In this document: positions 40,280 through 54,057 of the stretch, one piece after another
Numbering within the stretch: position 1 is the stretch's first letter
Layout: each line of letters starts with the position of its first letter
DNA from: Microcebus murinus
Lineage: Eukaryota; Chordata; Mammalia; Primates; Cheirogaleidae
Reading direction: 5' to 3'
NCBI RefSeq assembly: GCF_040939455.1
Contig: NC_134111.1
Location: forward strand, 58,484,501-58,548,500
Length of the DNA stretch: 64,000 nt
Made by a program: the position numbers and the translations under genes
The notes under the pieces: model-generated
What the model was told of the DNA's origin: nothing
What the model saw: the letters and a program-made list of their open reading frames with translations, nothing else
The model's database searches: none

Positions 40280-43029
40280 TCCTGACTCAATTTGTCTTCA
40301 GTTTTAATTTCTTCTTTAGCATCTATGAATTTTCTTCACGGAATGACCTATTTGTTGATTACCATCTCAAGGAAAACATGGAAAAGAGAGAAAATGATCA
40401 TTTCTCTTTTTTTTCCTTCTAAAGAAAATAATGGAAATATGTTCCAATATTTCCAAATGTGAACACTGAAGAATATTTAATGCCAAAGAGAGAAAAAACT
40501 AAATAATTGCTTAAATTATTAATTAGAATGCTAGAGTTATATGGGGAGGTCATTAAATTATTTTAGGTGAAAATTAGTCAAAATATAATACAGTCTAGGG
40601 GGTACAGATGAAGGTTAAGAAGATGAAGGGTACGATTTCAAAGTACCATTTATAATATTGCTCATATTGCCTGCCTGAAGGGTCAAGTTGAAAATCTCTC
40701 AAAAGTCCTTGATATTTTTACACCCAGATTTCTACTGATTCTTTAAAAGTCCTATGCTGGAACTAGGACCTTGAGCTTTCAAACCTGGGCAAACACAGCA
40801 TACCTACACCTGGAAAGTTGTCAAGACCCTGACTAGTGGAGAAACAGGTCAGCTTGAAAAGGTTCAAAGCCCAGAAGTGACCAAACGGAAAATGACTCTT
40901 CAACCACCTGCACATCTCATTCCCTCCCCTCCTGCTAATGCTGCTCCCGACATAGCCTGGGAGCTCAAGCCCTGATTTAAGGGGCTGGAGGATTTTAAGA
41001 AGGTCCCAGATGGAGGAAGACTTTGCCTCAAGCAAAGCACTCCCCCTTCTTGCCACCCACCCTGATGTTTATCCTCTCCGGGGCTGGGCTCACACATGAG
41101 CCCTGCAGTAAGGGCTCTGCAGTATGGAAACAGAAGAGAGAAGCAAAAGGGAGCAGAGCTTCTTTGGAGAGTTTTGTAAAAGTAACAAAAACTGGACATT
41201 TACACTTTGTTTTTCCCTATGTCATTTTAACCCCAACCATTTTTTAAACTAAACCGTCTTCAGATAATAAAATACCATTTTAGGAAAGCATTTATCTGAA
41301 ATAAAAAATATGTTAGCACCAAATTTAGCATTTTGAGGACAGGTTTAAATTATGTAAATAATGAATTTATTTACAGTAAGTTATTCAAAAGTATAAAGGA
41401 AAATATACCACCATTTAAAAAGAGTATTCCACAGCTTCTGTTGTCCTTAACCAAGTTCTATATCTTTGCCTTTCCCAAATATAAATTCTTGACTTTACAT
41501 TCCTTTCTATATCATCCACAAACTTTGAAAAGCATTATTAAATTTCAGTGATTAAGAGAACTTTTTAATCTGAAAATATTTATTATCCTAAGACACCATT
41601 AGATTTATTCTCATATGTGGGGATCAGAGAAACAAACGAAAGAAATCCAATTATTTAAAACAGTAATCCCTTAACACTGGGATTTTGTTTTAATTATAAA
41701 GAGTGTGTCTTATTAAAAACAAAACAAAGCCTGTCCTTTAAGGGAGAAGCCCAGTGTTTCTCTGGTGAACATGCATGCAAGATTTCCTAAAGAATGGTTA
41801 AACAAATTAATTTTGCTATTCTTCAATTTCCCATGATATAATTGACTTATTAAAAAGAGCATCAAGTAAACAATTATGGGCCCACCTGTTCAGGGTATCA
41901 TAACCAGGCAGCATACACAGTTAATGGGAATATATTTCTTTCTATTTTCCTCACCCCCATGATAGTACAGATAAAATTCACTGTACTAGAAACTAACAAA
42001 AAATACAGGCAGTAATAAGTTATCAAATGAAAAATCACTAAATTGACTCATACTTCAAATATCACTCCAGCTATGCCCAGTTTCCAAAGGCCCTAGGCAT
42101 AAATGTCCTCCTCCATGCTATGGTCCCCTCGCACTTGGGATAGGGTAGCCAGAAGGAGGGGTGGGAAGTTATGACAAAGTAAATGGCCTGTTCTTCTCGA
42201 GGCAAGAAAAGTCCCCAGGGGCTTCCCCTATTCCGTCCCCCCCAGTCATACGCGGAAAATGAAACCACAATTTCAGGGAATTACATTCTCCTTTGAATCC
42301 AGTCTGCTTAAATGGTTGAGTGCTGGGGCCTGAGGGCTGAGGGAAATCCCTCTTTTTCAAGGGACATAGAGGCCCCTGGCTCTCCTGTTTCAGGCCTAAA
42401 TGAAAAGCTACTTAGGCACTCTGCACAGCCATGCTTGGGTTTTATCACCGAAACTAAAGCTTTCAGTAATCCTGCCATCCCTGGAGGAATTGAATTTTGG
42501 AGTAGAAGGGACACAGATATCACAGAGGCCAGAGCTGAACCACAGAGGTGTAGCAACTAAGGTAACTGGCAAGGGCCTCGGCTCAGTTTCAGCCAAGTGG
42601 TGGCAAGCAGGGGGACAGAAGGTTGTCCTAATGACATCAGCCACCCAAGGGACAGAGGGGACTAAGAGCAGCAAGGCGAATGAATGAGCATGGAGATGTA
42701 AATGATGACATGTTTAGAGGCTGAGGAGGACAGCAGCTGATGCAAAGAAAGCAGATGAGAAGGAAATAACAGTAAACTGTGCGTTATTATCATAACAGAG
42801 GTATGTACCGTGATTAAAGACTAGACCACTTAGGCATCCTTACTACATTGGGTTTAGGTTTGGTATCAAGGGTGTAGGTAATAAAAATTTATTATTAACA
42901 TCCTCTAATAAAAGTTGGAAAGAATCTATACATTTTCTTCTGGAAAACATGGACAAATACTGCTATTCAAAGGAAGTTTTGTTATTTTATTGACGTTCCA
43001 GGTTTAAATGCCATAAATAAAAGGTCGGG

Positions 43030-43035
<6 letters not shown>
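40280..43035. other. Unassigned intronic DNA
   Basis: Two GC-richer patches (about 40750-41130 and 42060-42700) carry overlapping open frames on both strands (for example 40900-41199 minus, 42400-42687 plus) with no recognised domain and no splice-site pattern that I can support. No repeat was recognised. Confidence 0.4.

Positions 43036-43062
<27 letters not shown>
43036..43062 (-). repeat. Uninterrupted T27 tract
   Basis: Twenty-seven consecutive T. Pure tracts of this length usually mark the tail of a retro-insertion read antisense. The sequence to its right is not a SINE or LINE that I recognise. Confidence 0.9.
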
Positions 43063-45635
43063 ACATAAAGAGCAATGTCCTTAAAAATTTAGGAGAAACA
43101 AAGTGGAAAGCAGAAGAGAAAGTGTTAGACAATTGAAATCCTTGACTGTTGCTTCTCAGTCAAGATCATGCCAAGGCAAGTAAAAGAAGGGATCACAACT
43201 ATGTAATATAATAACATCTGTTATCTAGAAACTTCTCTTGTCTACATAAAGATTTTACAACTTTATAGAAACTTCATTTCTTGTTTGCCTGCCCTTCAAA
43301 GATACTAAGAAAGATCAGCAATTACCACAGGATATAAACCAAACAATAGTATAACACAACTACCGCACACATTGCCAAATTCAAAGAGTAATTTGAAGAC
43401 CAACAGAAAGCAATTTTGGACTTAATTTTGAATGCTAGAAGATCCAGTGAAAGGGCACTTTTCTACTTTAAAGTGTCAATGACAAAAAGTTAAAAGCAAA
43501 ATCACGAAAAGGTATTTTTTAAATTATACAGACATTGGGTTTCTCTGAATCATGCCATAAAACTTTTGACTCAATTTTGTTACTTAATATCAATAGCATA
43601 AAAACCACAGAGGCAGCCTAGTCTAAGGAAATATTGGAGATTCACATTAGAAAGTAACTGACAGGTCAAATTCTAAAAAGAAAACAGTAGATACCACCAC
43701 AAAACTAGCAGATGTTTCTTGGGGTCATTTGTACAAAAACATAAGCATATGTTAAAGAAATTTGACACTATCATGGAATCAGTTGGTGTCTAAAATAATA
43801 GCAGCTCCTTATGGCAATATGATAATATCCGTATCAAATGCACAACACATTATGTTGCAACAGTATGTGCAGACAAAAGAGCAGCAGTATCAGCAGTAAT
43901 GACCAGTGCTTTCATCAAGGTGAAAAAAATTTTTTCCCAATGCGCAGTATTGTTTAACAGTAAATTGAATGTGACAGTATGTTGAATTTTCAGAGTTTAC
44001 ATTTAACTGATTTTACTGACTCCTATATAAAGGCAGAACAAATAAGAATACTGAAGTTTTTATAGGGACCTCCAACATGGGGTTTTCTTATTTATCCAAT
44101 CTACCCAAGAATAACAGAAAAGACAGTTATTCTCAAAGTTAATGCTAATAAATCAGTTAGTTTGGAACATGAATTCTTCACTGCAAAAACTAATGGCTTC
44201 AACCTGGTGTCCTATACTCAGTAATTAAGCAATAAGTAACTCCTGAAAAATTATTTTAATGTAAAGCAGTGCATAATTTAGTGAGTATATTATCACCTTC
44301 AATCTTAGAAGGCTAAGTTCTAGAATATTCCTTTGGAACTAATATCACCCAAAAGTGTACAATGTACACAATGGATGCTAATTAAATGTTACTGACTGAG
44401 GTTTTTGAAAAGTCAAAGCCAAAAGGTACTCCATAGTTTTTCATACTAATCATTGGGAGTCATGTTATATTCTAAAAATGCTAAACTGAAAAAGCACTTA
44501 GCATTTCAAAGCACATATTTTTCATGCAGAAGAACTGAATCCAAGATGAGTCTGTCATATACCTAAAGCAGGTGTTCAAGTGCCAAGAAGATTTCAGAAA
44601 AATAAAGTTCATGCATGAATTATTTCCAGTAACAGGTTTGGTCCCAATGTAAAACATTCAAACAACCTGGAAAATGATAGATGTGTCTTTAGTTTAGAAG
44701 CCAGGGTACCAAGATGTGTTTTTCCCCAAAATATGAAAAATGCTTCATTAAGAAATATAATTTAGAGAAAAATTTATTGTTTTATTGAAAAAGATTATAA
44801 ATTAAATCCCATGACAAAAAGGTATCCACAGTATTTAGTTTACTCTAAGTATCTAAGTATTATCTAAGTGGGCTATGAATACGACGTTAAAAAATATATT
44901 ACATCCACCAAGATTTTAACCTTAGTAAGTTTTTATTTGTATAATGAAAACCACAACCAAACATATACTATCATCCCTTTACAATTTGAAAACATGAAAA
45001 CATGCTTAAAATATAAGGAAACCAATACACACTAACAGCTGCTCAACTTTATTGATCTTATTCTTCCTGCACAGATGGACACTAAAAAGTACTTTAAATT
45101 ATGTGTAACAAATAGTAAATATGAAAGCTAAATTTGAGGTATTTTTATTAGACAAAAAAATGCCAAGGAGAAGATTTTAAGATGCAAAATCATTTTTCCA
45201 AGTTTAAAATGTATAAACAGTTATTTTCCACATATAATGGAAAATAATGGACATTTTTACAAATTACTATTTCATTAACTTTGTACATTTCAATACCACC
45301 TAAATATCATCAATGTTGATAGATTATAAATTTACCAACATTTAATGAATATTTGTCTGAAAAGAGAAAGCTTTAAACTAAGATATTTAAGTAGCCTCTA
45401 CTCTAATAAGAAACTCTAATAAGGATATGGAAGAGAGCCTAAGGCTCATAGAAAACACAGATCGTAGGCTTGATAGGTTTCAACTTACAGTCCTTTAGTA
45501 GTGACTTCTCCAGTTTGTGCATTTTCCACACTATTTGCCTCCTGTTTAGACATTTTGCTAGTCGCTGGCACATTTGATGCTAAGGCTTGGTAGAATACAT
45601 TTCAAATAAGAGGGTTCTCATTCTGATTTTAAAAA
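43063..45635. other. Unassigned AT-rich intronic DNA
   Basis: About 2.6 kb with no recognised repeat. On the minus strand a 36-codon open stretch ends at a TAA at 45485-45487; it reads MSKQEANSVENAQ in part, but I cannot match it to a gene. With the T tract at its left edge the interval could be a retrocopied 3' UTR, but no AATAAA near the tract and no target duplication support this. Confidence 0.35.
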
Positions 45636-45639
45636 CAAT

Positions 45640-46495
45640 TTTTTAGCAGTGTCCATTATCCATTCATTGACCAAGCTAGAAATCTCAGCATCACCACCAT
45701 TTCCTTTTCAAGACCACATCCTCCAAATTCTATCTTAGCCAGTTTCCCCTTCAGCCAGGCTCACCTCCCGTCCTCCCTGCCTTGTACATGCTGCCTCCTG
45801 ATCTTCTGGTATATGGGCCATTCCACCGGGCTCCTCTATCTGGAGCCTGTTTAAAATCTATGCCACCATGATTGCCTTTCTAAAACCCAAACTCACTTAC
45901 CTAAAAAACAAACAAACAAAAAAAAAACAACACTTGATCTCTATCTCTGCTAACACCCAGCCTTCGTCACCCCTCACTCAACTCTCAGGTGAGACACCAA
46001 CTTCCTGGCATGCTAGTCAAGACCCTGTACACACTATTGACTAATTACAAAGCATAGTCTTCTCCCTCCATAAACATATACTCTCCCCAAAGACTATGAT
46101 CTTATTTTCCAAATAGACTGAGAATATTTTTCCCCAAAATATTCTTTTTCTAGAATGGTTTCCTTAATCCTGTGTTGCTAACTCCAAATCATGCTTCAAC
46201 GCCCACATTCAAGTTTACTCTCAAACCCTCCATAATCTTTTCCTGATCTCCCCCCTCTGCCCATTCCACAGAATGATTTTCTCCTTTACCCATTTATCCA
46301 TGACCATTTATAAATGCCCTGTAATACCTCAATTACACAAAATAGATCACATAGTTATTCTTTTGCTGATATGTCTTCCCGTAGATTGTGAATATCTTGA
46401 GGCAGAAATCATGTCAAATTGATTGCAGCATGCTACAACCTACCAGAGACCCCAGCACATAATGGGTGCTCACTAAATGTTAGGAGGAACTAAAA
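45640..46495 (+). repeat. L2 LINE, 3' portion
   Basis: CAAGACCACATCCTCCAAATT, then pyrimidine-rich L2-like text, then GTAGATTGTGAATATCTTGAG, then CCCCAGCACATAATGGGTGCT and CACTAAATGTTAGGAGGAAC, the L2 3' end. An internal (CAAA)n-type run lies at 45905-45930. Boundaries approximate. Confidence 0.65.
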
Positions 46496-46513
46496 ACAGA
46501 AATGATTTAATTA

Positions 46514-46851
46514 GGCCGGGCGCGGTGGCTCACACCTGTAATCCTAGCACTCTGGGAGGCCGAGGCAGGCAGATTGCTCGAGGTCAGGAGTTCGAAACCA
46601 GCCTGAGCAAGACCGAGACTCCGTCTCTACCATAAATAGAAAGAAATTAATTGGCCAACTAATATATAGAGAAAAAAAATTAGCTGGGCATGGTGGTGCA
46701 TGCCTATAGTCCCAGCTACTCAGGAGGCTGAGGCAGTAGGATCGTTTGAGCCCAGGAGTTTGAGGTTGCTGTGAGCTAGACTGACGCCACGGCACTCACC
46801 CTAGCCTGGGCAACAAAGCAAGACTCTGTCTCAAAAAAAAAAAAAAAAAAA
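46514..46851 (+). repeat. Full-length lemur-type Alu with 16-bp target duplication
   Basis: Begins GGCCGGGCGCGGTGGCTCAC, has the linker ATTGGCCAACTAATATATA and the GACGCCACGGCACTCACCC end, and finishes in an A tail. Perfect direct repeats AGAAATGATTTAATTA occur at 46498-46513 and 46852-46867. It sits at the junction between the L2 end and an L1M fragment. The minus open frame 46544-46795 is an Alu shadow. Confidence 0.97.
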
Positions 46852-46867
46852 AGAAATGATTTAATTA

Positions 46868-47560
46868 AAAATGCAAATTAAAACTATGCTGAGATACCGT
46901 TTCTCACCTACCAGGTTGATTAAAAAAAAAAAGTTTGACAACATACTTTTTTGGAGAAATTTTCAGGAAACAGATGCTCTTATACGGTGATGATAGAAAA
47001 GCAAAATAGAACCACCTCTTTGAGGGAATTTAGTAATATTGAGTAAAACTATAAAGGTGATTATTCTTGGACTCAACAATCTCACTTCTAGGAACCTATC
47101 CCAAAAATGCACTGGGGAAAAAAATACAAAATGACAAATAAAGCTTTTCATTAAACCACTATATTTACCAAAAGTGAGTAGAAAAAATTTAAATCCTTTG
47201 ACAAAGAATTTGATAAACTACAGTACACAATGGATTGCTGTAGTGATATAAAAGGAAATGCAGACTTTTTCTATATAGAATACTATAGAGTGATCTGCTG
47301 AGTATATTGCTAATTGAAAAAGAAATCAAGGTGGAAAAATGCATATATGGTATGCCACCATGCATTTAAAAAGGTGGGAGGGGTAGGGTAAGAAAATATA
47401 TGTACATATTTTCTTGTATTTTAAAAATAAAAGAATAAACCCCAAACTTGAAAGAACAAATAAGCTTTCCTGCAATAGAAAGGAGGGAAAGGGTAGAAGG
47501 GACACAGATAATAGCTATACTTCACAGGACATAGCTCATTTAGTAGATTTGATTTGGGAA
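46868..47560 (+). repeat. Old L1M fragment, sense
   Basis: AATGCAAATTAAAACTATGCT, then GATACCGTTTCTCACCTACC, then ACTCAACAATCTCACTTCTAG, then TGATATAAAAGGAAATGC and TTAAAAAGGTGGGAGGGG follow the ORF2 C-terminus to 3' UTR order of L1M elements. Confidence 0.75.
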
Positions 47561-47789
47561 CCATATAGATACTTTACATAATTATAAAATTGTTTTTTTT
47601 AAAAAAGCGATGCCTAAAAATGAAAAGCACAATGAAACAATTCAGAAAAAAATAAGTTGGAGATATAATGTCACAGATAGGAATTATTCCAAGTGTATTT
47701 AAAACAATTTGATTACATCTCCCTAGCAATGTATGCTCTATGAAAAACAAAAAAATTATAGCTCTTAAGTTGTTTTCAGTAATTATTTT

Positions 47790-48120
<331 letters not shown>

Positions 48121-48419
48121 TTCAGTAATTATTTTGATGGTAGCATTGGTGGTGTTATTCTATTATGTATATATAATGTAAAATAAAGCAAAGGAGTAAT
48201 GATGTTGTAGTTGGAAATCAGGATTTTAAGTGTGGGAGAAAGGAAACAAAGTAAAAAATACTTTAGTTCTGAACATGAATTGAAAGTATCAGCATAATCC
48301 CATGATACATTTTTTTATTAAAAAAAAAAAAAAACAACCAAAAAACCCAACATACTTCTTAGCTCTATTCTCTGAAAAACACTGGTAACAAGGGCCCCAA
48401 AGGGAAGTTTTAGCAATGA

Positions 48420-49690
48420 GTATGCTTAGTGCTCAAATGGTGATCTGTAATAAATACCACTGCCCAATAACAGGAGCTCAGCCTCTCTGGTGATAGGCTT
48501 GGCTTCATGTCTGAGGCATGAAATGTTCAAGGTGAGTCTAGAATATTTTGCCATTCCAGAAAGCAAGGAAGCTATCAGAGACAGCTGAGGGACTGTCAAA
48601 AGGACTCGAGTCAGGTTGAAGGGCCCCCCCACACATTGATCCAAAAATTCAAAATTTTGATAATTTGAAAATTGGCAAAAAATAGTTATTGCTGTGAATT
48701 GAAATATATTTCATGTTTAAATCCATCAGTTCATAATGATAATAATAAACCCTCATTGGTCACTGTGGCTGCTGGGATCTACCTTTGAGGAGGAACTTGC
48801 CATTCTGCTATAGTGACTAAGTTAGCACTACAACAGTCCAAGTTACTGGCACCTTCAAGCTCCACCTCAACTTCAGAGCTGAACTGGTCCCCAGACAGCC
48901 CACAGATCTTGACCAAGCACAACTGCAGCTTGGCCATGTCTGCCCAAGGCAGGACTCGTAACAGGCTTTTCTCCCAACGCTGACCACAGGTAAGCAAAGA
49001 CTTTGTCAGAACTGTACCATGGTCTGAGGCTCTCCCCTCCCCAGCCTGCTTCCCCCCTTTACAGGACTCAGACTAACACCCAGATTGAAGATTATCCCTG
49101 TGCAACCTGCTTCCTCCCACTTTTGTTTTTCACAGACATTTCCCCCCAGTAAATATTTCTTATTCTCTGGGAAACTACAGGCCAGACAAACCAGTTTGTT
49201 CAAATTGTAAATTGCAAGGGGGAAGAAAAAAGAAGAATCTGAATAAAAATATTTAAAAGACATAGAAATCAACTACAATGTGGACCTTATTTCAGTGTTG
49301 ACTTACATAAAAAAAGAGACAAGGAGAGAAACCATCAGGGGACCCTGAATGCTAACTGGATATTTAAGGATATAAGAGATTATTTTGAATTGGAAGAATA
49401 GTATTATTATCTTTTAAATCTTTATCTCCTAGAGATACATGTGGAGATGTTTATAGATTAAGTTATATGATGCCTAGGAATTGCTTTTAATTATACCAGG
49501 AGAAGGGAAATAGGTAGGGCATAGATGAAACATGACTGGCCATAAATTGAGGACTGTTTAAACTCAGTGTGTTACACATAGAACCTCATCCCTTTTAAAG
49601 TTGTGTGTAGAGGCTTAGCATTCTTCCTACACTTGAGTATGCTTGGTGTTTCCATAATAAAGTACTAGCTTTTTAAGAAAAACTTGTTAA
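48420..49690 (+). repeat. L1M 3' UTR, sense
   Basis: The distal part is clear: TCTCCTAGAGATACATGTGGA, then GATGCCTAGGAATTGCTTTTA, then GATGAAACATGACTGGCCATA, then TGTTTCCATAATAAAGTACTA. This is the 3' terminus of L1MC/L1ME-type elements. The proximal part (48420-49300) is less certain. The open frames at 48426-48644, 48779-48997 and 49006-49272 (all minus) lie antisense in it. Confidence 0.65.
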
Positions 49691-49909
49691 AAACTCTCAT
49701 TTATTGTTAATGTTTTCTTCATTTATTCAGAAATTAGAAGTGGCCAAAGACATGAATGAACTGTCTATGATAGATCTGTCTTAAAACCCTGAAAGAAGTC
49801 AGATAATATTGTTTCAAGGTTTTTGATTTGGACCATGATGCTTAAATATCACTAACTCAGATATCAGACAGACCCTTGAAGGCCATAGGCAGAATTTTTG
49901 CTTCTGGAA

Positions 49910-50130
49910 ACACTACAGGTACTGCAGGCTCTGGAGTCAGCCTGCCTGGCTTTGAATCCCAGCAACTCCATTGCTAGCATGACCTTAGACAAGTTATTTA
50001 ACACCTCTAGCCCTAAGGATAAAATCTTATCTAGACTAGTCTTGCTGGGAAGTTTAGATAAGGTACTTAGCACAGAATCTGACAAAGTAAAACACCAGTA
50101 AGTGTTCACTATTTTCATTCAAGCACTGGG
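49910..50130 (+). repeat. MIR SINE
   Basis: GGCTCTGGAGTCAGCCTGCCT, then GGCTTTGAATCCCAGCAACTC, then ATGACCTTAGACAAGTTATTT, then AACACCTCTAGCCC and a GGTACTTAGCACAGAATCTG-like end. One of the best-preserved MIRs in the window. Confidence 0.88.
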
Positions 50131-50531
50131 CACTATTGTGTAGCAGCAGTGGTAGTTTCCAAAACACTGTTTCTGATGAAAATCTTGGAATGTACATAGG
50201 AATTCCCTGATGCCAGCTGGTACAGTATTTTAGACTTATGTTTAGGCTTACCATAAGTCCATAGCACAATGATGAAAAAACCTTACCAACTGTAAACTTT
50301 TTTTTTTTATGTACACCTTCCTGCTTGCCTGCCAACCTCTTCATTCAGTCATTCATTACACTAGGATCCTCAACTTTCGGTTTCCATGACAAAAGCTGGC
50401 AGAAGGTGTGATTTCCTTCAATTCCACACTCCTTCCCCCTCTCTTTTTGACTTCCTCCAACACACACTGATTTCAGAAAACATAAGAGCATATAAAAAGC
50501 CATGGCTACTGGAAGTTGCTTCCCTTTGCTC

Positions 50532-50569
<38 letters not shown>

Positions 50570-51685
50570 ACTCATTTGTTCATTGTATGTCATCCCCATC
50601 ATCAGCACATTACTTCTAAAACTTGGGCAGGAATACAGTCATATGGAAGGCCTTAGATAGGTGTGTGTTAGGACTTTAATGAGATGCTTGTAGACTTGTC
50701 AATGTCTGAAATGTAATCTAATAACCCAGTCAAGTAACAAGCTAGGTGGGATAACAAGCAACAAGATTCTGATGAGTATTTTGGTGCTGAGATCACACAA
50801 CTGCACTGAATTATATCTACTATATCCCTGGCCCTTTAAACAAGGATTGTTCACTTTCCCAAATTTCACTGGGGACAAAAATGTCCAGTCTAGGCAATAA
50901 TATCTTCCTGTAGACCCAGTCGCTCTGTTGTTCCCTATATCTATTGCCCAGGCTTTCTAATCCTTTGCTTCATCATGTTTAGATTTCTGCAATTTACCTT
51001 GGGATCTCTTGTTTTGGACAGTCCAATATGGGTTACCCTCTCTGGCTTACTGACCTTGGCCCAGCCTATCGGACTCTCAATTTGCGTGTCTCTTGGCTTC
51101 AATGAGAGTACTGTTTCCCCACTCTTGGGGGAATATTTCTGTGCCAGTTCCAGCCCCAAGGGGCCCTATAAGGGTAAGCAGAGGGGGGAGAAGAAGGGAC
51201 TCAAAAGTAGATCAGTTTTAAGTTGCACTTGCCTTCAGATGGTGCCACGTGGTTGTAGCATATTTAGAAATATTAAAATAACATTAACTTGCAGACTTTC
51301 ATGGGGTCAACTTACATAAGCTAGGATAGTTATCATTTCAAATATATTATTCTCATAGTAAGAAACAGAATAAGTTTGCCAATTATAAATCACAATGACC
51401 ATGAGGATACAAAGATTTTTATAGACAGGGCTTTAACTTTGCTCCTAGCCAATTAATTCACGAATACATTTCTTGTACACACAAAATATGTTATAGGGCT
51501 CTGCCACTTTGGCATCTCTGGACTCAGTTGCTTTATCTTTAAATCGATATCTCAAATTGTATGACCATATCAGTTTTATATTATTAGAGTTAATTTTTTA
51601 TAAGCTATACTTTCCTTTCTACATAAAGAGTAAAACTATAGTCTGGGAAGAAAATAAACATTTTCAACTCTCCATGTGTTAGGGC
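50131..51685. other. Unassigned intronic DNA with a CA repeat
   Basis: Apart from the CA tract nothing was recognised. The open frames 50345-50608 (-) and 50386-50619 (+) run through the CA repeat. The plus frame 50975-51319 (114 codons) is the longest here but overlaps an opposing frame and matches no protein I know. Confidence 0.4.
50533..50567 (+). repeat. (CA)n microsatellite
   Basis: About 17 uninterrupted CA units, likely polymorphic. Confidence 0.95.
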
Positions 51686-51890
51686 TGTGTTGTCCAATGC
51701 AGTTGCCAATAACATGTAGATATTAAAGTTATTAATAAATAGAATTAAAATTTTAGTTCCTCAGTCACACTAGTCATATCTCTGGTTCTCAATAGCCCCA
51801 AGTAGCTGGCAGCAACTATACTGCACAGTTCAGATATCAGCATTCCCTCCACCTCAGAAAGTCTAACTGGATAGTCCTGCTTTCGAGAAT
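51686..51890. repeat. MER58-like hAT relic
   Basis: The left end CTGTGTTGTCCAATGCAG and the right end AGTCTAACTGGATAGTCCTG are imperfect inverted repeats. The interior AATTTTAGTTCCTCAGTCACA and CTCAATAGCCCCAAGTAGCTG fit MER58-type non-autonomous hAT elements. Confidence 0.7.
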
Positions 51891-53190
51891 TCATTCTACA
51901 TTTGTTTTTCTGTGAGGACCAACTTACCTTAATAAATAGCTAAAACCTTTAAGAATGTTAATGGACTTATCAAAACATTTAGAAACTTTACAAGCAGATA
52001 GTATATGCAGTTACCAGGTAAACTTTAATCTTTATACCCACCTTTAAAAATTCCTTCAAATCTGACAGTGTAGAAACATACTAAATTTTTCTAAAGAGGC
52101 ATTTTCTTCTTAATGTGCAGAGACAGAAGCAAAGCATCATGTTTTACTGAGTAATTAGTCCTTCAATAATTCTCGTGAGTAGCAGGTCATTTTGGAGTTT
52201 AACCCTGGCTTCCATTATTTCTGACCACACAGCCACCAACAGATGTCTCACTCTGGATGTACACAACAGAACACCGGGTATCTGTTTCACGTACATCTGT
52301 TCCCAAACAGCTCAGGCAGATTAATACTTAGAATATACTCTGTTCTGCTAAGTCCCACATAATCACCAACTCTTGTTTTAAAATTTTTTTTCCCCTCATT
52401 TTCACATTTTTCCACATTACTTTTCACGGTGCTACGTTTCCAGAAAGTAAATGTTTATATAAACATTAGGCTCAAGTAAATGGTTTTGACTCTTGTAACA
52501 GCAAGAAACACTTTCAAGACCTTATTTTGAAGCTCAGCTTTCTCAGATTTTCTAGTCACTGCTCTAATTCAGTTGAACTTAGAGTTGTGGCAGGGATACC
52601 CTTTTGAGAAAACATAACATGAAGTTGGTAACCTGAGGTAGCAAGCATATAAAAAATAGAGTGTTGTCAACCATGACTAAGAAGTGAAACTTCCATTTTT
52701 AAACATATTTGGAATATTCAAATGCTAAACAAAATCTTAGCTCAGAAATTTGACAAAAGACACAAAAAGATGAAATAAAAGAATAAGCTAATTCTTTTGT
52801 TCATAATGAAAAATCTGCTTACAACTAGCCTTGACCAACTCTTTTCTTTCAGAAAATGGTTTCTACCTTTCCAAAGATGAGATCAGTGCCAAAGCTATTG
52901 CCCACCTCTATTCATTGTGCCCTGAGGTGGGGAAGGGAAGCAAGGGGCTTTGGCCTATATTTCCCATGTGGTTCTTCTAATTAGAAATTCATTAGGACTA
53001 TGAAGTTCCTGCTGTAAAATACAATATCCCTCCACACACACCAGAAGGTAGGCCCCACTGACCATTCAAACCTAAATCAGAAGTATTTAATTTGACAAAA
53101 TGCTCTAGCACTTAAAGTCCATAGAAATAGATATATTCTTTAAAATGAAACTTCACAGGTGATCAGAGTTGATAGTACATAGAGACAATA
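51891..53190. other. Unassigned intronic DNA
   Basis: No repeat or coding signal recognised. Confidence 0.4.
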
Positions 53191-53194
53191 CAAT

Positions 53195-53310
53195 ATAAAC
53201 CCCTCATCTTGCAGGTGAATGAACCTATAATCAGAGGTGTTAAATGACTTGCCCAAATCAGTTCCACACCTTGCTATTTGCTGAGACAAGGCCTCAGGAC
53301 CTTCAGTGCC
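53195..53310 (-). repeat. MIR SINE fragment, antisense
   Basis: CTCATCTTGCAGGTGAATGAA, then AGAGGTGTTAAATGACTTGCC and CAAATCAGTTCCACACC follow the antisense MIR core. Confidence 0.6.
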
Positions 53311-54035
53311 CACTCCTGAAACCTTTCCTACACCACAAATGAGGGCAGATTACAGACAGCTGGAGAAGGGAAGCTGCAAGACACCCTGTAGAGCTTTTCA
53401 TACTTCCAGGTGCTATCCATTAAGAAATTATGAAGCCAATTTAGTGAATCACAATCAGTATTTGCTTGTAATGAAAACAGATCACACAATGACTCTCACA
53501 TAGCAATGCTAAGAATTGTTTTGTGAAATTTCACTTTATGAAAAATCACATATCAGCATAGAAATGTGTATAATATTTATCAATCCCTAACGGGCCATCA
53601 CTTCAGAGAACCGAGGAAGAGTAGCGGAGACATGTTCCCAGTGAGAGACAGCATTGTGGATATTTGCCATTTCTGTCACAGAGATCCCGAAATTGATCAT
53701 TCTTTCACATACTAAAATATGAGCTTAATATTGTCTATTCCTACCCATTACTTACTCTCCCCATCAGTAGCATTTCCTGTGTGAGGGAAATGGGTTAAGA
53801 CAACATATCTAGTCACATAGGACAATAAAATCTTGCTCTGAGGATGCATAAAAATGCTTTTATTTTCTGCCTCAATCTCGTATTTCAAATAAAAGCTTAC
53901 CACTTCGTAAGCACATGTTCTTACAAATCTGTCCATGATTGAGGTTTGAGACAATGCTGATAGGTGATCAGTGATGCTTTTGAAAATACTGAACTCTAAA
54001 AATACCTGATCTGGTAATACCACAAGGTAAAGGCT
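53311..54035. other. Unassigned intronic DNA
   Basis: No repeat recognised. The opposing open frames 53306-53503 (+) and 53748-54023 (-) have no recognised domain. Confidence 0.4.
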
Positions 54036-54057
54036 AAATTATGAAATATACAAATGA

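Noticed and set aside
42312..42687. Clustered open frames on both strands in a GC-richer patch
   Set aside because: Overlapping frames on opposite strands with no domain; higher GC alone lowers stop density.
50975..51319. 114-codon plus-strand open frame
   Set aside because: No recognisable domain, and an opposing frame covers the same bases. Kept only as a remark in the interval entry.
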